NCBI RefSeq assembly: GCF_007830185.1
Contig: NZ_VLKZ01000001.1
Coordinates: 62,001 to 126,000, forward strand
Reading direction: 5' to 3'
Length of the DNA: 64,000 nucleotides
Source: Halalkalibacter nanhaiisediminis
GTDB lineage: Bacteria; Bacillota; Bacilli; Bacillales; Bacillaceae_D
Translations under genes and position numbers: made by a program
Shown here: positions 1 through 7,234 of the stretch, one piece after another
Layout of the letters: each line of letters begins with the position of its first letter
Numbering within the stretch: position 1 is the first letter of the stretch
The notes under the pieces: generated by a model
Seen by the model: the letters and a program-made list of their open reading frames with translations, nothing else
Told to the model about the DNA's origin: nothing
Database searches by the model: none

Positions 1-1
1 A

Positions 2-253
2 GTCATGCAAAATTTCAAAAGTGCATACCAAGAATCATTGACGAGAGAGCAAAGAAAAAGACTGATGTACCTGCTTATCCGTCAAATCACCATCAATGAG
101 GACCGAAAGATTGATACGATACAAATACAACTCAATAAAGAAGCTGCAAATCACTTCACCTTGAAAGGGGGAGAGGATTCATCTATTACGGATGAGTTCT
201 CTCCCCCTTTTTCTATTTTAATCGACCTACGAAAAGGAGCAAATAACCTATGA
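2..253 (+). CDS. Large serine recombinase, C-terminal end (cut by window edge)
   Basis: The open frame runs in from the window edge, so only the C-terminal ~83 residues are seen. The segment LTREQRKRLMYLLIRQITI followed by a short beta-rich tail is typical of the extreme C-terminus of large serine site-specific recombinases of Firmicutes phages and integrative elements. The catalytic resolvase domain would lie upstream and cannot be checked. The stop codon overlaps the ATG of the next small gene (ATGA), so the two are probably co-transcribed. It marks the region as the edge of, or remains of, an integrative element. Confidence 0.65.
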   Translation, partial: VMQNFKSAYQESLTREQRKRLMYLLIRQITINEDRKIDTIQIQLNKEAANHFTLKGGEDSSITDEFSPPFSILIDLRKGANNL

Positions 254-539
254 GCATTATTAATGTATTCAGGAATTACATGGAGGGCATCACCCAAATT
301 TAGCTTGGAAGGACTGGAAAGCAGACGTTAGAACTCTTTCAGTGGATGATATAAGCAACGAAGCGGTAAAGGCTACTATTCCAGATGAAAATAGACCAGA
401 AGTAACATGTTGGGTATTCTTCTATGATGGTGGTGCATCGAACGTTGTGTACTTGTTACAGGATAAGCAAGGATTGAAGGATATCGGTATTGGTCTTTTG
501 AAAGATGGAGAACTTATTAAGCCGATTAGCTTTGTGTAA
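250..539 (+). pseudogene. Small accessory gene, apparently frameshifted
   Basis: An ATG at 250 overlaps the recombinase stop (ATGA) and has a good ribosome binding site, AAAGGAG at 234-240. This frame encodes only MSIINVFRNYMEG plus a few residues before a TAG at 301. The neighbouring frame carries on with coding-like sequence from about 285 to the stop at 539 (HHPNLAWKDWKADVR, then a segment beginning SVDDISNEA). Adding one base in the G-run at 283-287 joins the two into a ~95-residue protein. The first internal ATG of the second frame (342) has no convincing ribosome binding site. I read this as one gene broken by a single-base deletion, or a sequencing error. The family is not recognised. 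Confidence 0.5.
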
Positions 540-657
540 AGAACTGGCAGTCGAAAAGGTAACGCAATCAACTATGTTTACACGTCAGAGAGGTTTGCTC
601 TGTAAGAGTTTTCGTCTCTTTTTTCGTGTTTAATTTTACGGCAAGGGAGGTGAGTTC

Positions 658-747
658 ATGACACCAATTGACCTATTCAAAGCAGGCGTGGCATTTGGAG
701 TATCTATTTACGTTTATGTGAAGAAGAACACTAATTTTGAAAAATAA
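658..747 (+). CDS. 29-residue mini-protein
   Basis: A short frame, MTPIDLFKAGVAFGVSIYVY then VKKNTNFEK. A strong ribosome binding site (GGGAGGTGAG, 645-654) sits just before the ATG. The N-terminal two thirds is hydrophobic and could form one membrane segment, with a basic tail. It is followed 13 bases later by a second mini-gene. Phage and conjugative elements often carry such single-pass mini-proteins; no function can be assigned. Confidence 0.5.
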   Translation: MTPIDLFKAGVAFGVSIYVYVKKNTNFEK

Positions 748-760
748 AGGGGGAATAGTA

Positions 761-850
761 ATGCAATACTTTTTAATGGGAACTTTCGTTGGAATTGTAG
801 CTTGTTTAGTATCAGAACTTACACAGAGTCCTTCAAGGAGTTATCGTTGA
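761..850 (+). CDS. 29-residue mini membrane protein
   Basis: The ATG at 761 follows AAAGGGGG (747-753). The peptide begins MQYFLMGTFVGIVACLVSEL and is strongly hydrophobic, consistent with a single membrane span, ending in a short polar tail. Its TGA overlaps the ATG of the next gene by one base (TGATG at 848-852), so downstream translation is probably coupled. Not recognised. Confidence 0.5.
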   Translation: MQYFLMGTFVGIVACLVSELTQSPSRSYR

Positions 851-1167
851 TGAAAAGGATTCAACGTTTGAAAGAGCTTAATAACCTTGCAGGTGATATT
901 TCAGATGAATTTTTGGACTACCTGAGCGATGAGTTTTACAGTCTATACGAATATCTGAGTAATGGAGAAAAGTTAATCGACTTCTTACTACCTGACTATC
1001 AAAATATAGTAATATTAGAAGAGGAAGATGAGATAAATAATTTCTTAAACCATACTTTAGATATTGAGTTTGTTGAAGAGCTCGAGTTAAATGGGGCTAC
1101 AATCATCAGGATTGGTATAAATATTGATGAAGATATTCAACTTAACTATGCTATGAAAAAGCTCTAA
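850..1167 (+). CDS. Hypothetical acidic protein, 105 aa
   Basis: The start is placed at the ATG at 850 rather than further upstream. An AAGGAG lies at 836-841, and the ATG overlaps the preceding stop codon. The product starts MKRIQRLKELNNLAGD and is rich in Glu and Asp, with predicted helices in the first half and a short alternating hydrophobic stretch (NGATIIRIGINID) near the end. No family recognised. It sits between two mini-genes and a PIN-domain gene on the same strand, all within accessory DNA. Confidence 0.6.
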   Translation: MKRIQRLKELNNLAGDISDEFLDYLSDEFYSLYEYLSNGEKLIDFLLPDYQNIVILEEEDEINNFLNHTLDIEFVEELELNGATIIRIGINIDEDIQLNYAMKKL

Positions 1168-1197
1168 AACAGTATTGTAGAATTTAGGGGGGATTTT

Positions 1198-2637
1198 ATG
1201 ACTAGCAAATGGTACTCAAACATAGTTGACGTTATAGATGATGCCACAATAGTTTTTGATACTAGTGCATTATTGAACGTCTACAGGTATTCACTTGTAA
1301 ATAGTAAACGGATTTTAAATCATATACAAAAATATGAAGATAATCTATGGATTCCTGCTCAAGTAAAAAAGGAATTTAACAACAACCAAGAAAATGTAAG
1401 AAGCGTTAATCTTTATAAGAATTTAGATAAAAAGTTAAGTAAACACGTAGAAACTAAAAGAGATGAACTTTTAGTTCAGCTTTCTGAATATGAAAAGAAA
1501 CGTTTCTCTGGATTTACTGAATTAAAAAGAAAATTAGAAGCTAAGTTTTCCGAAATGGATACAATAGTAAAAGGTTATAAAACCGAGATATCAGAAGAAA
1601 CAGGGGTATATAAGGATTTCATCGAAGAGGTGGATAGTTTCTTAAGCTCCCTCATGAACAGTGAGAAGGTTGGTGAAGAGTTAAACTTTATTGAGCTTCT
1701 GGAGGTCTTGAAGGAAGGAGAATTAAGGTATAAATATAAACTACCTCCAGGATACGAAGATGCAACAAAAGATGGAATAGATAAATTTGGTGATTTAATT
1801 TTTTGGAAACAGATATTAAATAAATCATCAAACATTGAAAATAAGTATATTATTCTTGTTACAAGTGATGTAAAGCCAGACTGGTTTCAAAAGAATAATA
1901 AAAATGAAGTGATGAATCCTCGTGAAGAATTACTTTCTGAATTTAATCAACTTCATACAGAAAAGCAAATAATCATAATACCGTTTGAAGATTTTATCGA
2001 AGAAATATCAGATTTCTCAGACAATTCTGACAGAGACCTGTTACTAGAATTACGCACAAATAATTTAATCAAAAGGTTACCACAAGATTTATTTGAAAAA
2101 ATGGTAGAAAAAAAACTCAAGTCAGTTGATGTAAATGAAATCTTTAAAAAAACACTTAAAAAGGCAAATGGATACGAACGTAAATATATTCAAACATTAT
2201 CCGATATATCTCATCCAGTGATTGAAACCATTTCAGTTAATAATAATGGTATAAGAGTTGATGAGAATGAAGTTATTTACTCTTTAAAAGTTACTGCTGA
2301 GTGCGAATATCCAACAGCATCTTACAATTCAAGTGTAATATCTTATGGTGGTATATATACTGAACTAACATTAAGTGTCGAATTAAAAAGAAAACTAGAA
2401 GATAACGAATTAACTTTTATTAAGAATTTCAAAGAAAACACACCGGATGTTGTTACAATAACTCATTTCATACTCGATAAAGAGCATTATATTTGGGGAA
2501 GTGATGACGACCAATTTGTAAAAGACGAAGATGATGTTATTGAAACGGACGTATATACTACTTGTCCTGATTGCGGTAGAGGAATAAATAATAACAATGA
2601 TGCAGGAAACGGATTTTGCATCCACTGTCCTCAATGA
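1198..2637 (+). CDS. PIN-like nuclease domain protein with C-terminal zinc ribbon
   Basis: 479 residues, with a ribosome binding site (GGGGGG, 1188-1193). The N-terminal half matches the large PIN-like domain family (PIN_8/DUF4935 type). The strand IVFDTSALLNVY has the first metal-binding Asp at residue 21. A conserved Glu lies in VKKEF near 62. The DGIDKFGDLIFW segment near 200 and TSDVKPDWF near 228 are the later acidic and structural motifs. The middle is charged and helical. The C-terminus carries four cysteines (456, 459, 474, 477) in a CxxC...CxxC arrangement, probably a zinc ribbon. PIN domains are usually RNases. This large type is often found beside mobile DNA and defence genes, as here, but substrate and role are unknown. 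Its A+T-rich codon use differs from the core genes later in the window. Confidence 0.78.
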   Translation: MTSKWYSNIVDVIDDATIVFDTSALLNVYRYSLVNSKRILNHIQKYEDNLWIPAQVKKEFNNNQENVRSVNLYKNLDKKLSKHVETKRDELLVQLSEYEKKRFSGFTELKRKLEAKFSEMDTIVKGYKTEISEETGVYKDFIEEVDSFLSSLMNSEKVGEELNFIELLEVLKEGELRYKYKLPPGYEDATKDGIDKFGDLIFWKQILNKSSNIENKYIILVTSDVKPDWFQKNNKNEVMNPREELLSEFNQLHTEKQIIIIPFEDFIEEISDFSDNSDRDLLLELRTNNLIKRLPQDLFEKMVEKKLKSVDVNEIFKKTLKKANGYERKYIQTLSDISHPVIETISVNNNGIRVDENEVIYSLKVTAECEYPTASYNSSVISYGGIYTELTLSVELKRKLEDNELTFIKNFKENTPDVVTITHFILDKEHYIWGSDDDQFVKDEDDVIETDVYTTCPDCGRGINNNNDAGNGFCIHCPQ

Positions 2638-2675
2638 GACAAGCTTTTTATGCTTGTCTCACTTTGTTTTTTAAA
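2636..2675 (+). terminator. Rho-independent terminator after the PIN gene
   Basis: GAGACAAGC (2636-2644) pairs with GCTTGTCTC (2652-2660) around a 7-base loop, and a T-rich tract follows. The stem starts inside the stop codon of the PIN gene. Confidence 0.8.
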
Positions 2676-2680
2676 ACCGC

Positions 2681-2728
2681 ACTTAGATACATCACGGTGA
2701 ACCGTATCATAAGTAAATGAGTTTTTTT
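2681..2728. repeat. Dispersed hairpin repeat, copy 1
   Basis: The core CACGGTGAACCGT sits in a longer imperfect palindrome (ACTTA...TAAGT) and is followed by a run of T. The same core with similar flanks recurs near 5757-5806, and in weaker form at 6909-6961, 8945-8990 and 17431-17466. It may act as a terminator-like element. Confidence 0.5.
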
Positions 2729-2790
2729 GATAAGAATTTTAAATTCAAAATCAAAAATGAGCCTGCAAAAATTATATACCATTAGGATAA

Positions 2791-2933
2791 TGTAGAAAGG
2801 TATGCAAATAAACAAGGCTTACCTTTCTACATTTATAAAGAAGTGCAAGGAAATGGCGCACTTGCCGTTGGAGTTAGGACAACATCTTGGCGCCATGTTT
2901 TCTTCTGTTGAACTCACAATAATTGTGACGTTC
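2791..2933. repeat. Three consecutive inverted repeats in non-coding DNA
   Basis: TGTAGAAAGGTA (2791-2802) pairs perfectly with TACCTTTCTACA (2820-2831). ATGGCGC (2853-2859) pairs with GCGCCAT (2890-2896). TCACAATAATTGTGA (2914-2928) is a perfect 15-base palindrome flanked by GAAC and GTTC. No gene is convincing here. This stretch and 2729-2790 otherwise look like decayed sequence. Confidence 0.4.
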
Positions 2934-2992
2934 TGTAAGGCTGCTTCTTTTTCATTAATTGCTTGCTTTAGGAAAGAGATTATATTTAGGTT

Positions 2993-3434
2993 CTAATCTT
3001 TTGAAAGGTCCCCCAATTCTCCTGTCTTGCAAACTGGGGAAGCGGACATAAAGTGAATAATGATAGGAGCTTGATCTAAATGAGGGAATGTGTTGAAAAG
3101 AAACCTATCGCCATATCTTATAGCTGTTCATGCAAGTGGTAATTCACGTCTAAATATTTCAGTCCGTTTTGCTGAAACAGACGAGGGATATTGTCCTTGA
3201 TCTGTATACACAAACATAAAAATATAAAGAACTTCCATATTTTTTTCATCCACCAAAAATTTCATCTCTTAAAGAATTAATTTTTCCCCAAGCATAATTG
3301 ATTCCGATGGTTAAAAAGAGTTCTCCCGTTAAATCAGAGTGGGTTAGTGTGTAACGCCTTGGCATAACTGGTTTCCTAGCAGCAATACCTTCCATGTATT
3401 CCACAGATAGTTTTTCTGAATTAAAAGTACTCAA
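2993..3434 (-). pseudogene. Staygreen-family protein, broken
   Basis: A TTG start at 3432-3434 follows AGGAG. The first 62 residues include MPRRYTLTHSDLTGELFLTI and INSLRDEIF, characteristic of the bacterial staygreen family (Mg-dechelatase-like). The frame then closes at 3246. In another frame, overlapping the break, the rest of the family continues: VLYIFMFVYTDQGQYPSSVS, KRTEIFRRELPLA, then TAIRYGDRFLFNTFPHLDQA, ending at 2993. So there is one frameshift near 3240-3255 (next to an A-run) and one in-frame TGA at 3128-3130. With both repaired, the length is about 148 residues, the usual size. Bacterial members are of unknown physiological role. Confidence 0.7.
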
Positions 3435-3515
3435 GCCATCAACTCCTATCGTTTTTTAAATTAGTATGCTGATGGACGTTTGTTTATTGGTAAATTGTAA
3501 TGATTAAGCATGAAC

Positions 3516-3550
3516 AAAGGTAGCTCTATGCACAGGCCAGAGCTACCTTT
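3516..3550. terminator. Hairpin downstream of the ABC transporter operon
   Basis: AAAGGTAGCTCT (3516-3527) pairs perfectly with AGAGCTACCTTT (3539-3550). The T-tracts on both sides are weak. It lies between the ABC operon end and the staygreen remnant. Confidence 0.5.
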
Positions 3551-3633
3551 TAGTTCCGAATTAAGTTGGTCGAGAAGGAAAAGGGAAACAACGAGTGTCG
3601 GTATGTTTCAATAAATGATATTCTTATCTCCTC

Positions 3634-4344
3634 TTATTGAGGTATATGATCGATTTCCTTCTCATCCTGTTTCTCTAATGCTAAAAGGACACCATCTGTC
3701 ATTTTGTAAACTTTGTCACAATAGTCCACGAGCCGAATATCGTTAGTCACGACAATAGTTGTTGTTTTTTTCTGCTTCGTTACTTTTTGCAATAGCTCCA
3801 TCACTTCATAGGCACGATCCGAGTCAAGGGAGGCTGTGGGCTCATCAGCCAAAATAATGGAAGGGTTGCTATACAGAGCCTTAGCGATCGCTACACGCTG
3901 ACGTTGCCCGCCAGATAAGTCGGAGGGATATTTCATGAGTAAGTCAGCAATACCTAAGTCCTCGTTTAGTTGATTTCGCTCGCTTTTCGATATATTTCCC
4001 TTTTTCACTTTGTCCAATAGTTTTAATTGATTGGCCACGGTGAGGAAGGGAACTAGGTTCGACGCTTGTAACACGAATCCAATTTCTTTGAGTCGGATTT
4101 GTGAGCGCATTTTTTCATTCAAATCCGTCAGAGTTTGTCCATTGATGATGACATCACCTGAGGTTGGGGATAATAGTCCCCCGACAATCGTGAGAAAGGT
4201 ACTTTTTCCAGACCCCGACGGACCAATGATGGCAATCAGCTCACCTCGGTCGGCAAGAAAATTGGTTTCCTTTAAGGCGTCCACTTTCGTATGACCGCTA
4301 CCATAACTCTTCTTTACTTGATGTAATTCTAACACTGCCATCAT
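3634..4344 (-). CDS. ABC transporter ATPase, MacB/LolD/HrtA type
   Basis: 236 residues. Walker A GPSGSGKS at 41-48, Q-loop FVLQASN, signature LSGGQRQR, Walker B IILADEPT and the D-loop are all intact, so this should be an active ATPase. The sequence belongs to the group paired with FtsX/MacB-like permeases. The permease gene lies directly upstream with a one-base gap, and the ribosome binding site AGGAGG is embedded in the end of the permease gene. The pairing and the permease sequence resemble HrtBA heme exporters of Gram-positives, but the substrate is inferred only from that likeness. Confidence 0.88.
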   Translation of the reverse strand: MMAVLELHQVKKSYGSGHTKVDALKETNFLADRGELIAIIGPSGSGKSTFLTIVGGLLSPTSGDVIINGQTLTDLNEKMRSQIRLKEIGFVLQASNLVPFLTVANQLKLLDKVKKGNISKSERNQLNEDLGIADLLMKYPSDLSGGQRQRVAIAKALYSNPSIILADEPTASLDSDRAYEVMELLQKVTKQKKTTTIVVTNDIRLVDYCDKVYKMTDGVLLALEKQDEKEIDHIPQ

Positions 4345-4345
4345 T

Positions 4346-5413
4346 TTATCCTCCTATCGCTTTCAGTGGATCAATTCGAACAATCGTCAAGACTGAGAAA
4401 ACAGCACCAACCATTGCCACAATTATTAGGATGGTTCCATAGAGCATCATCGAGGTCAGATCAAATGAAACAGGAATAGCTGCCGGTAAAATAGCTCCTG
4501 AAATAAGTGTTAAGGCAAATCCTATCACTGTTCCTATGAACGATAAAATAAAGGTTTGCGCCACAACAGACCTAGATAGATAAGAGCTGGAAATCCCTTG
4601 CGCCTTCATAACCCCGAACATACTGATCTTCTGCACCGTCAACACATATAAGAAAATGGCTACAATGATCGATGAAATACCAAAAAGGAAGTAAATCATG
4701 AAGTTCAAGGTAAGTTTTTGTTCCGTATAGCCAGGTAGACTTTCGATGAATGATTCTATTTCAATGGCCTTCAGCTCCTCATTTTGAGTGAGATTTGAAA
4801 TCGAATCATCTTGAACAACAATCCCATTAATTTGATCCTTTTTCTGATCGGCTACTTCACCAAATTTGACTAAATGGAAAGTTTCGAGGCTGGCATATAG
4901 AACAGGTGCAGCATTAAATCGAGCTTGTTCTGTAAACCCAACAATTGTTAACTGTTGGTCACTGGAGGATAAGGATAATGTATCACCTAAATCGAATCCT
5001 TCGTCTTTCAGTGAATCGTTAGCCACAACTTCATTTGCTTTTTCAAAAGCTTTTCCCTCTGTCACATTTGGCATTAGAAATTCTTCTTTGTTAATCCCAA
5101 AGAGAGATATATTTTCCTTGTTGTCGCCGTTGGTAGCAATAGCATTTAGCTGACCAAGTACAGCTGTTTTTTCAGCTTCAACATCTTTTAGCAGATCGGT
5201 CGACATGAATGATTGGTACAAGCTTTTATCGGATTCCTCGGTAAGGATAATAGCAGATGCTTCCCATTTATCAACCGCTTCCCTATTTAGATCAGCGAGA
5301 CCTGTTGCAAGTCCAGAAAGAAAAAATACAAGAAAAGAAATCAGCATTAAAATCCCAGTAATCAAGGTGAAACGGAGTTTGTTTTTTTTAATTTCCTGCC
5401 AGGCTAAAAACAC
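4346..5413 (-). CDS. ABC transporter permease, HrtB/FtsX-like
   Basis: 355 residues with a GTG start behind GGGAG. Layout: one N-terminal membrane segment (residues ~13-38, LITGILMLISFLVFFLSGLA), a ~200-residue extracellular MacB-type domain, then three C-terminal membrane segments (FtsX domain) ending DPLKAIGG. This four-span design and the first segment after MFLAWQEIKKNKLRF strongly resemble HrtB, the heme-efflux permease. It forms an operon with the downstream ATPase. Palindromic sites upstream (5497-5579) could bind a TetR-type regulator, as in other heme-exporter operons; no such regulator gene lies adjacent. Heme specificity is inference. Confidence 0.85.
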   Translation of the reverse strand: MFLAWQEIKKNKLRFTLITGILMLISFLVFFLSGLATGLADLNREAVDKWEASAIILTEESDKSLYQSFMSTDLLKDVEAEKTAVLGQLNAIATNGDNKENISLFGINKEEFLMPNVTEGKAFEKANEVVANDSLKDEGFDLGDTLSLSSSDQQLTIVGFTEQARFNAAPVLYASLETFHLVKFGEVADQKKDQINGIVVQDDSISNLTQNEELKAIEIESFIESLPGYTEQKLTLNFMIYFLFGISSIIVAIFLYVLTVQKISMFGVMKAQGISSSYLSRSVVAQTFILSFIGTVIGFALTLISGAILPAAIPVSFDLTSMMLYGTILIIVAMVGAVFSVLTIVRIDPLKAIGG

Positions 5414-5496
5414 ACTGTCACTCCCATTCCTAAATTATATTAAAATATTCAATTTCTATTTGATTATTAATCGGAAATATTTTATTGTCAATGATT

Positions 5497-5579
5497 TGTA
5501 TAATTAAATGTACAAACATTATACATGAAATCTCAGGTGCATTAAGGGGAAATGCTATCAATATTAATGTTTGTATAAT
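5497..5579 (-). promoter_or_regulatory. Candidate operator repeats upstream of the HrtB-like operon
   Basis: TGTATAAT (5497-5504) and ATTATACA (5518-5525) form an inverted repeat separated by 13 bases. A third copy, TGTATAAT, lies at 5572-5579. All are within 170 bases of the permease start. The repeats resemble operators of small dimeric repressors. The A+T-rich context lowers confidence. Confidence 0.4.
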
Positions 5580-5756
5580 ATTTATTGGATAATTTTGTAA
5601 TTTGTCTGTAGTGTTTTTTTACTCTTTGGGCAATTTATTCAATGTAGAACTAATTACTCTAGCAAACTAGGCTATACATAGAACTCTAGAAGCCTGTCAA
5701 GCGAGGACTTAACTTAGACAAATGGGGTTCTAGAAAATCATTAAGGTAAACAAAAG

Positions 5757-5806
5757 AACCTCATTTAGATGTGTTACGGTGAACCGTGTCACAAATAAAT
5801 GAGGTT
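5757..5806. repeat. Dispersed hairpin repeat, copy 2 (best-formed)
   Basis: AACCTCATTTA (5757-5767) pairs perfectly with TAAATGAGGTT (5796-5806). Inside is ACGGTGAACCGT, itself a near-palindrome. The core is shared with copy 1 at 2681. The surrounding 5580-5860 holds no gene that I can support. Confidence 0.55.
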
Positions 5807-5863
5807 TAGATTTTTCCAGACCGAATTTTCTTCCTGGTTTTATATGGTTGAGAGTGAAAAAAT

Positions 5864-5905
5864 AAAGATAAGCCAAAACGGCCTTTCATGTTTTAGCTTA
5901 TCTTT
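5864..5905 (-). terminator. Terminator of rluF
   Basis: AAAGATAAGC (5864-5873) pairs with GCTTATCTTT (5896-5905). On the minus strand the stem is followed by ATTTTTTC, a proper U-tract, just after the rluF stop. Confidence 0.72.
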
Positions 5906-5912
5906 CACGTTA

Positions 5913-6629
5913 TTACCATTCCTTTGGTTCGTAGTTTAGATCTGCGAATAGTCGATTGCGTTCTTTCTTTGTTAAGTCTCTCCATTGTCCAACTGGTAGA
6001 TTGTTCAAATGAATATTCATGATTCGAATTCGTTGAAGTCTATAAACGTCGTATCCAAGTGCTTCACACATGCGACGAATTTGACGATTTAAACCTTGGG
6101 TCAAAGTGATTTGAAAAACGTACTTTGATAGCTGGATCACTTCACATGGTAGCGTTTTTGTATTTAGAATTTTTACTCCTTCTGCCATCTGCTTCAAGAA
6201 CGAAGGTGTGATTGGTTTATCTACTGAAACGATGTATTCTTTTTCATGCTTATTTTCGGCACGCAAAATCTCGTTGACAATATCTCCATCGTTCGTAAGG
6301 AGGATTAAACCTTCTGAATCTTTATCCAGTCGCCCAATATTATAAATCCTCAGTGGGTGATTCACTAAATCAATAATATTTCCTTTTACATGTTTTTCCG
6401 TTGTGCTAGTAATGCCAACGGGTTTATTTAAGGCAATATAAACATTGTTTCTTACGACACTAATAGGATCTCCATTAACTCGTACATCATCCCCAGGTTT
6501 AACTTGGCTACCTATTTTTGCAATGGAACCGTTAATCGTTACTCTTCCATCATTAATTAGTTTATCTGCTCCGCGCCTAGATGTTTTTCCAGAGTCGCTA
6601 ATATATTTATTAATACGCAGGTTAACCAC
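5913..6629 (-). CDS. rluF: 23S rRNA pseudouridine synthase, RluF-type
   Basis: 238 residues. An N-terminal S4 RNA-binding domain (RINKYISDSGKTSRRGADKL) is followed by an RsuA/RluB/E/F-type catalytic domain with GRLDKDSEGL, where the Asp is the nucleophile, and the late motif GLNRQIRRMCEALG. This combination fits RluF, which modifies U2604 in 23S rRNA. RsuA-type relatives are the alternative. The reading starts at a GTG with only a weak AAGGA ahead of it, so the exact start is uncertain. It is monocistronic with its own terminator. Confidence 0.85.
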   Translation of the reverse strand: MVNLRINKYISDSGKTSRRGADKLINDGRVTINGSIAKIGSQVKPGDDVRVNGDPISVVRNNVYIALNKPVGITSTTEKHVKGNIIDLVNHPLRIYNIGRLDKDSEGLILLTNDGDIVNEILRAENKHEKEYIVSVDKPITPSFLKQMAEGVKILNTKTLPCEVIQLSKYVFQITLTQGLNRQIRRMCEALGYDVYRLQRIRIMNIHLNNLPVGQWRDLTKKERNRLFADLNYEPKEW

Positions 6630-6670
6630 ATCCTTATATCTAGAATTATTACCTCAGCCTTTGTATCGGA

Positions 6671-6741
6671 AAAAACGAAAAAACACCTCATGCTTTAGTA
6701 TAGTGAGATTAGCAAAAAATCACTATCGTATAGAAGAGGTT
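6671..6741. repeat. Nested inverted repeat upstream of rluF
   Basis: An outer near-match ACACCTC / GAGGTTT encloses ATAGTGA (6700-6706) and TCACTAT (6720-6726). It has the size and terminal bases of the other dispersed hairpins here, but lacks their ACGGTGAACC core. Bases 6742-6908 hold nothing I can support. Confidence 0.3.
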
Positions 6742-6908
6742 TATTCTATACGATAAAAGAGTCTTTAATTAATACTTCTTTTACCACTACAATACATCTA
6801 TAAATACCTGCTTGCAATATCCCTGAGATTACTATTAAAAGGAAATCAGTAAAACCTAATATGTAGACTACAGGAAAATGGCGTTTTAGATTTGTAAACA
6901 TACCAACA

Positions 6909-7010
6909 TCTCATCTATATTCGTCACTGCGAACCACACCACAAGTAACGACAAAATAAGGTCTTAACCCTTTGCAACAAGCTAAGTTAAGTTAAGGCCT
7001 TGTTTTTTTA
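6909..7010. repeat. Degenerate repeat copy 3 plus terminator-like hairpin
   Basis: CACTGCGAACCACACCACAA (6925-6944) is a weak copy of the dispersed hairpin repeat. It is followed by AAGGTCTTAAC / GTTAAGGCCTT (about 6958-6998) and a run of seven T. No gene ends close by on the plus strand, so this terminator-like hairpin may be a leftover of a lost gene. Confidence 0.35.
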
Positions 7011-7151
7011 TATTTCAAGGGCCTTGTGAATGGATTTCCCAAATTTTTTTGACCTTAAGTGGTTTACAATTATCAGAATTATAGTAGATATTTTAATCTA
7101 TAAAAAGTTATAATAGCTATGATAGGTTATAATTGAGACAGTAAGGTATGT

Positions 7152-7205
7152 TCCTAGCTGGCGCCTTGTTTTTTGTAAGACATAAGCTCGAGCGCCTACT
7201 CTTTT
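7152..7205. repeat. Short copy of a Bacillus-type intergenic repeat
   Basis: The stretch contains CTAGCTGGCGCCTTG and CATAAGCTCGAGCGCC. These are the same GGCGC / CTCGAG / CATAAG blocks seen in dispersed repeats of Bacillus and Geobacillus intergenic regions. A longer relative lies at 59651-59764. It sits in the mqo leader, 30 bases before the start codon. Confidence 0.4.
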
Positions 7206-7234
7206 TGCGAATATTTGGGATAAGGAGGGTTTTA

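Noticed and set aside
2802-2996. 64-codon open frame with hydrophobic end
   Set aside because: It begins inside a perfect inverted repeat, spans two more hairpins, has no ribosome binding site and ends at the staygreen remnant on the other strand.
6958-7010. Terminator of rluF or mqo
   Set aside because: It is on the wrong side of rluF (upstream) and ahead of mqo, so it ends no gene visible in the window; kept only as an orphan hairpin.
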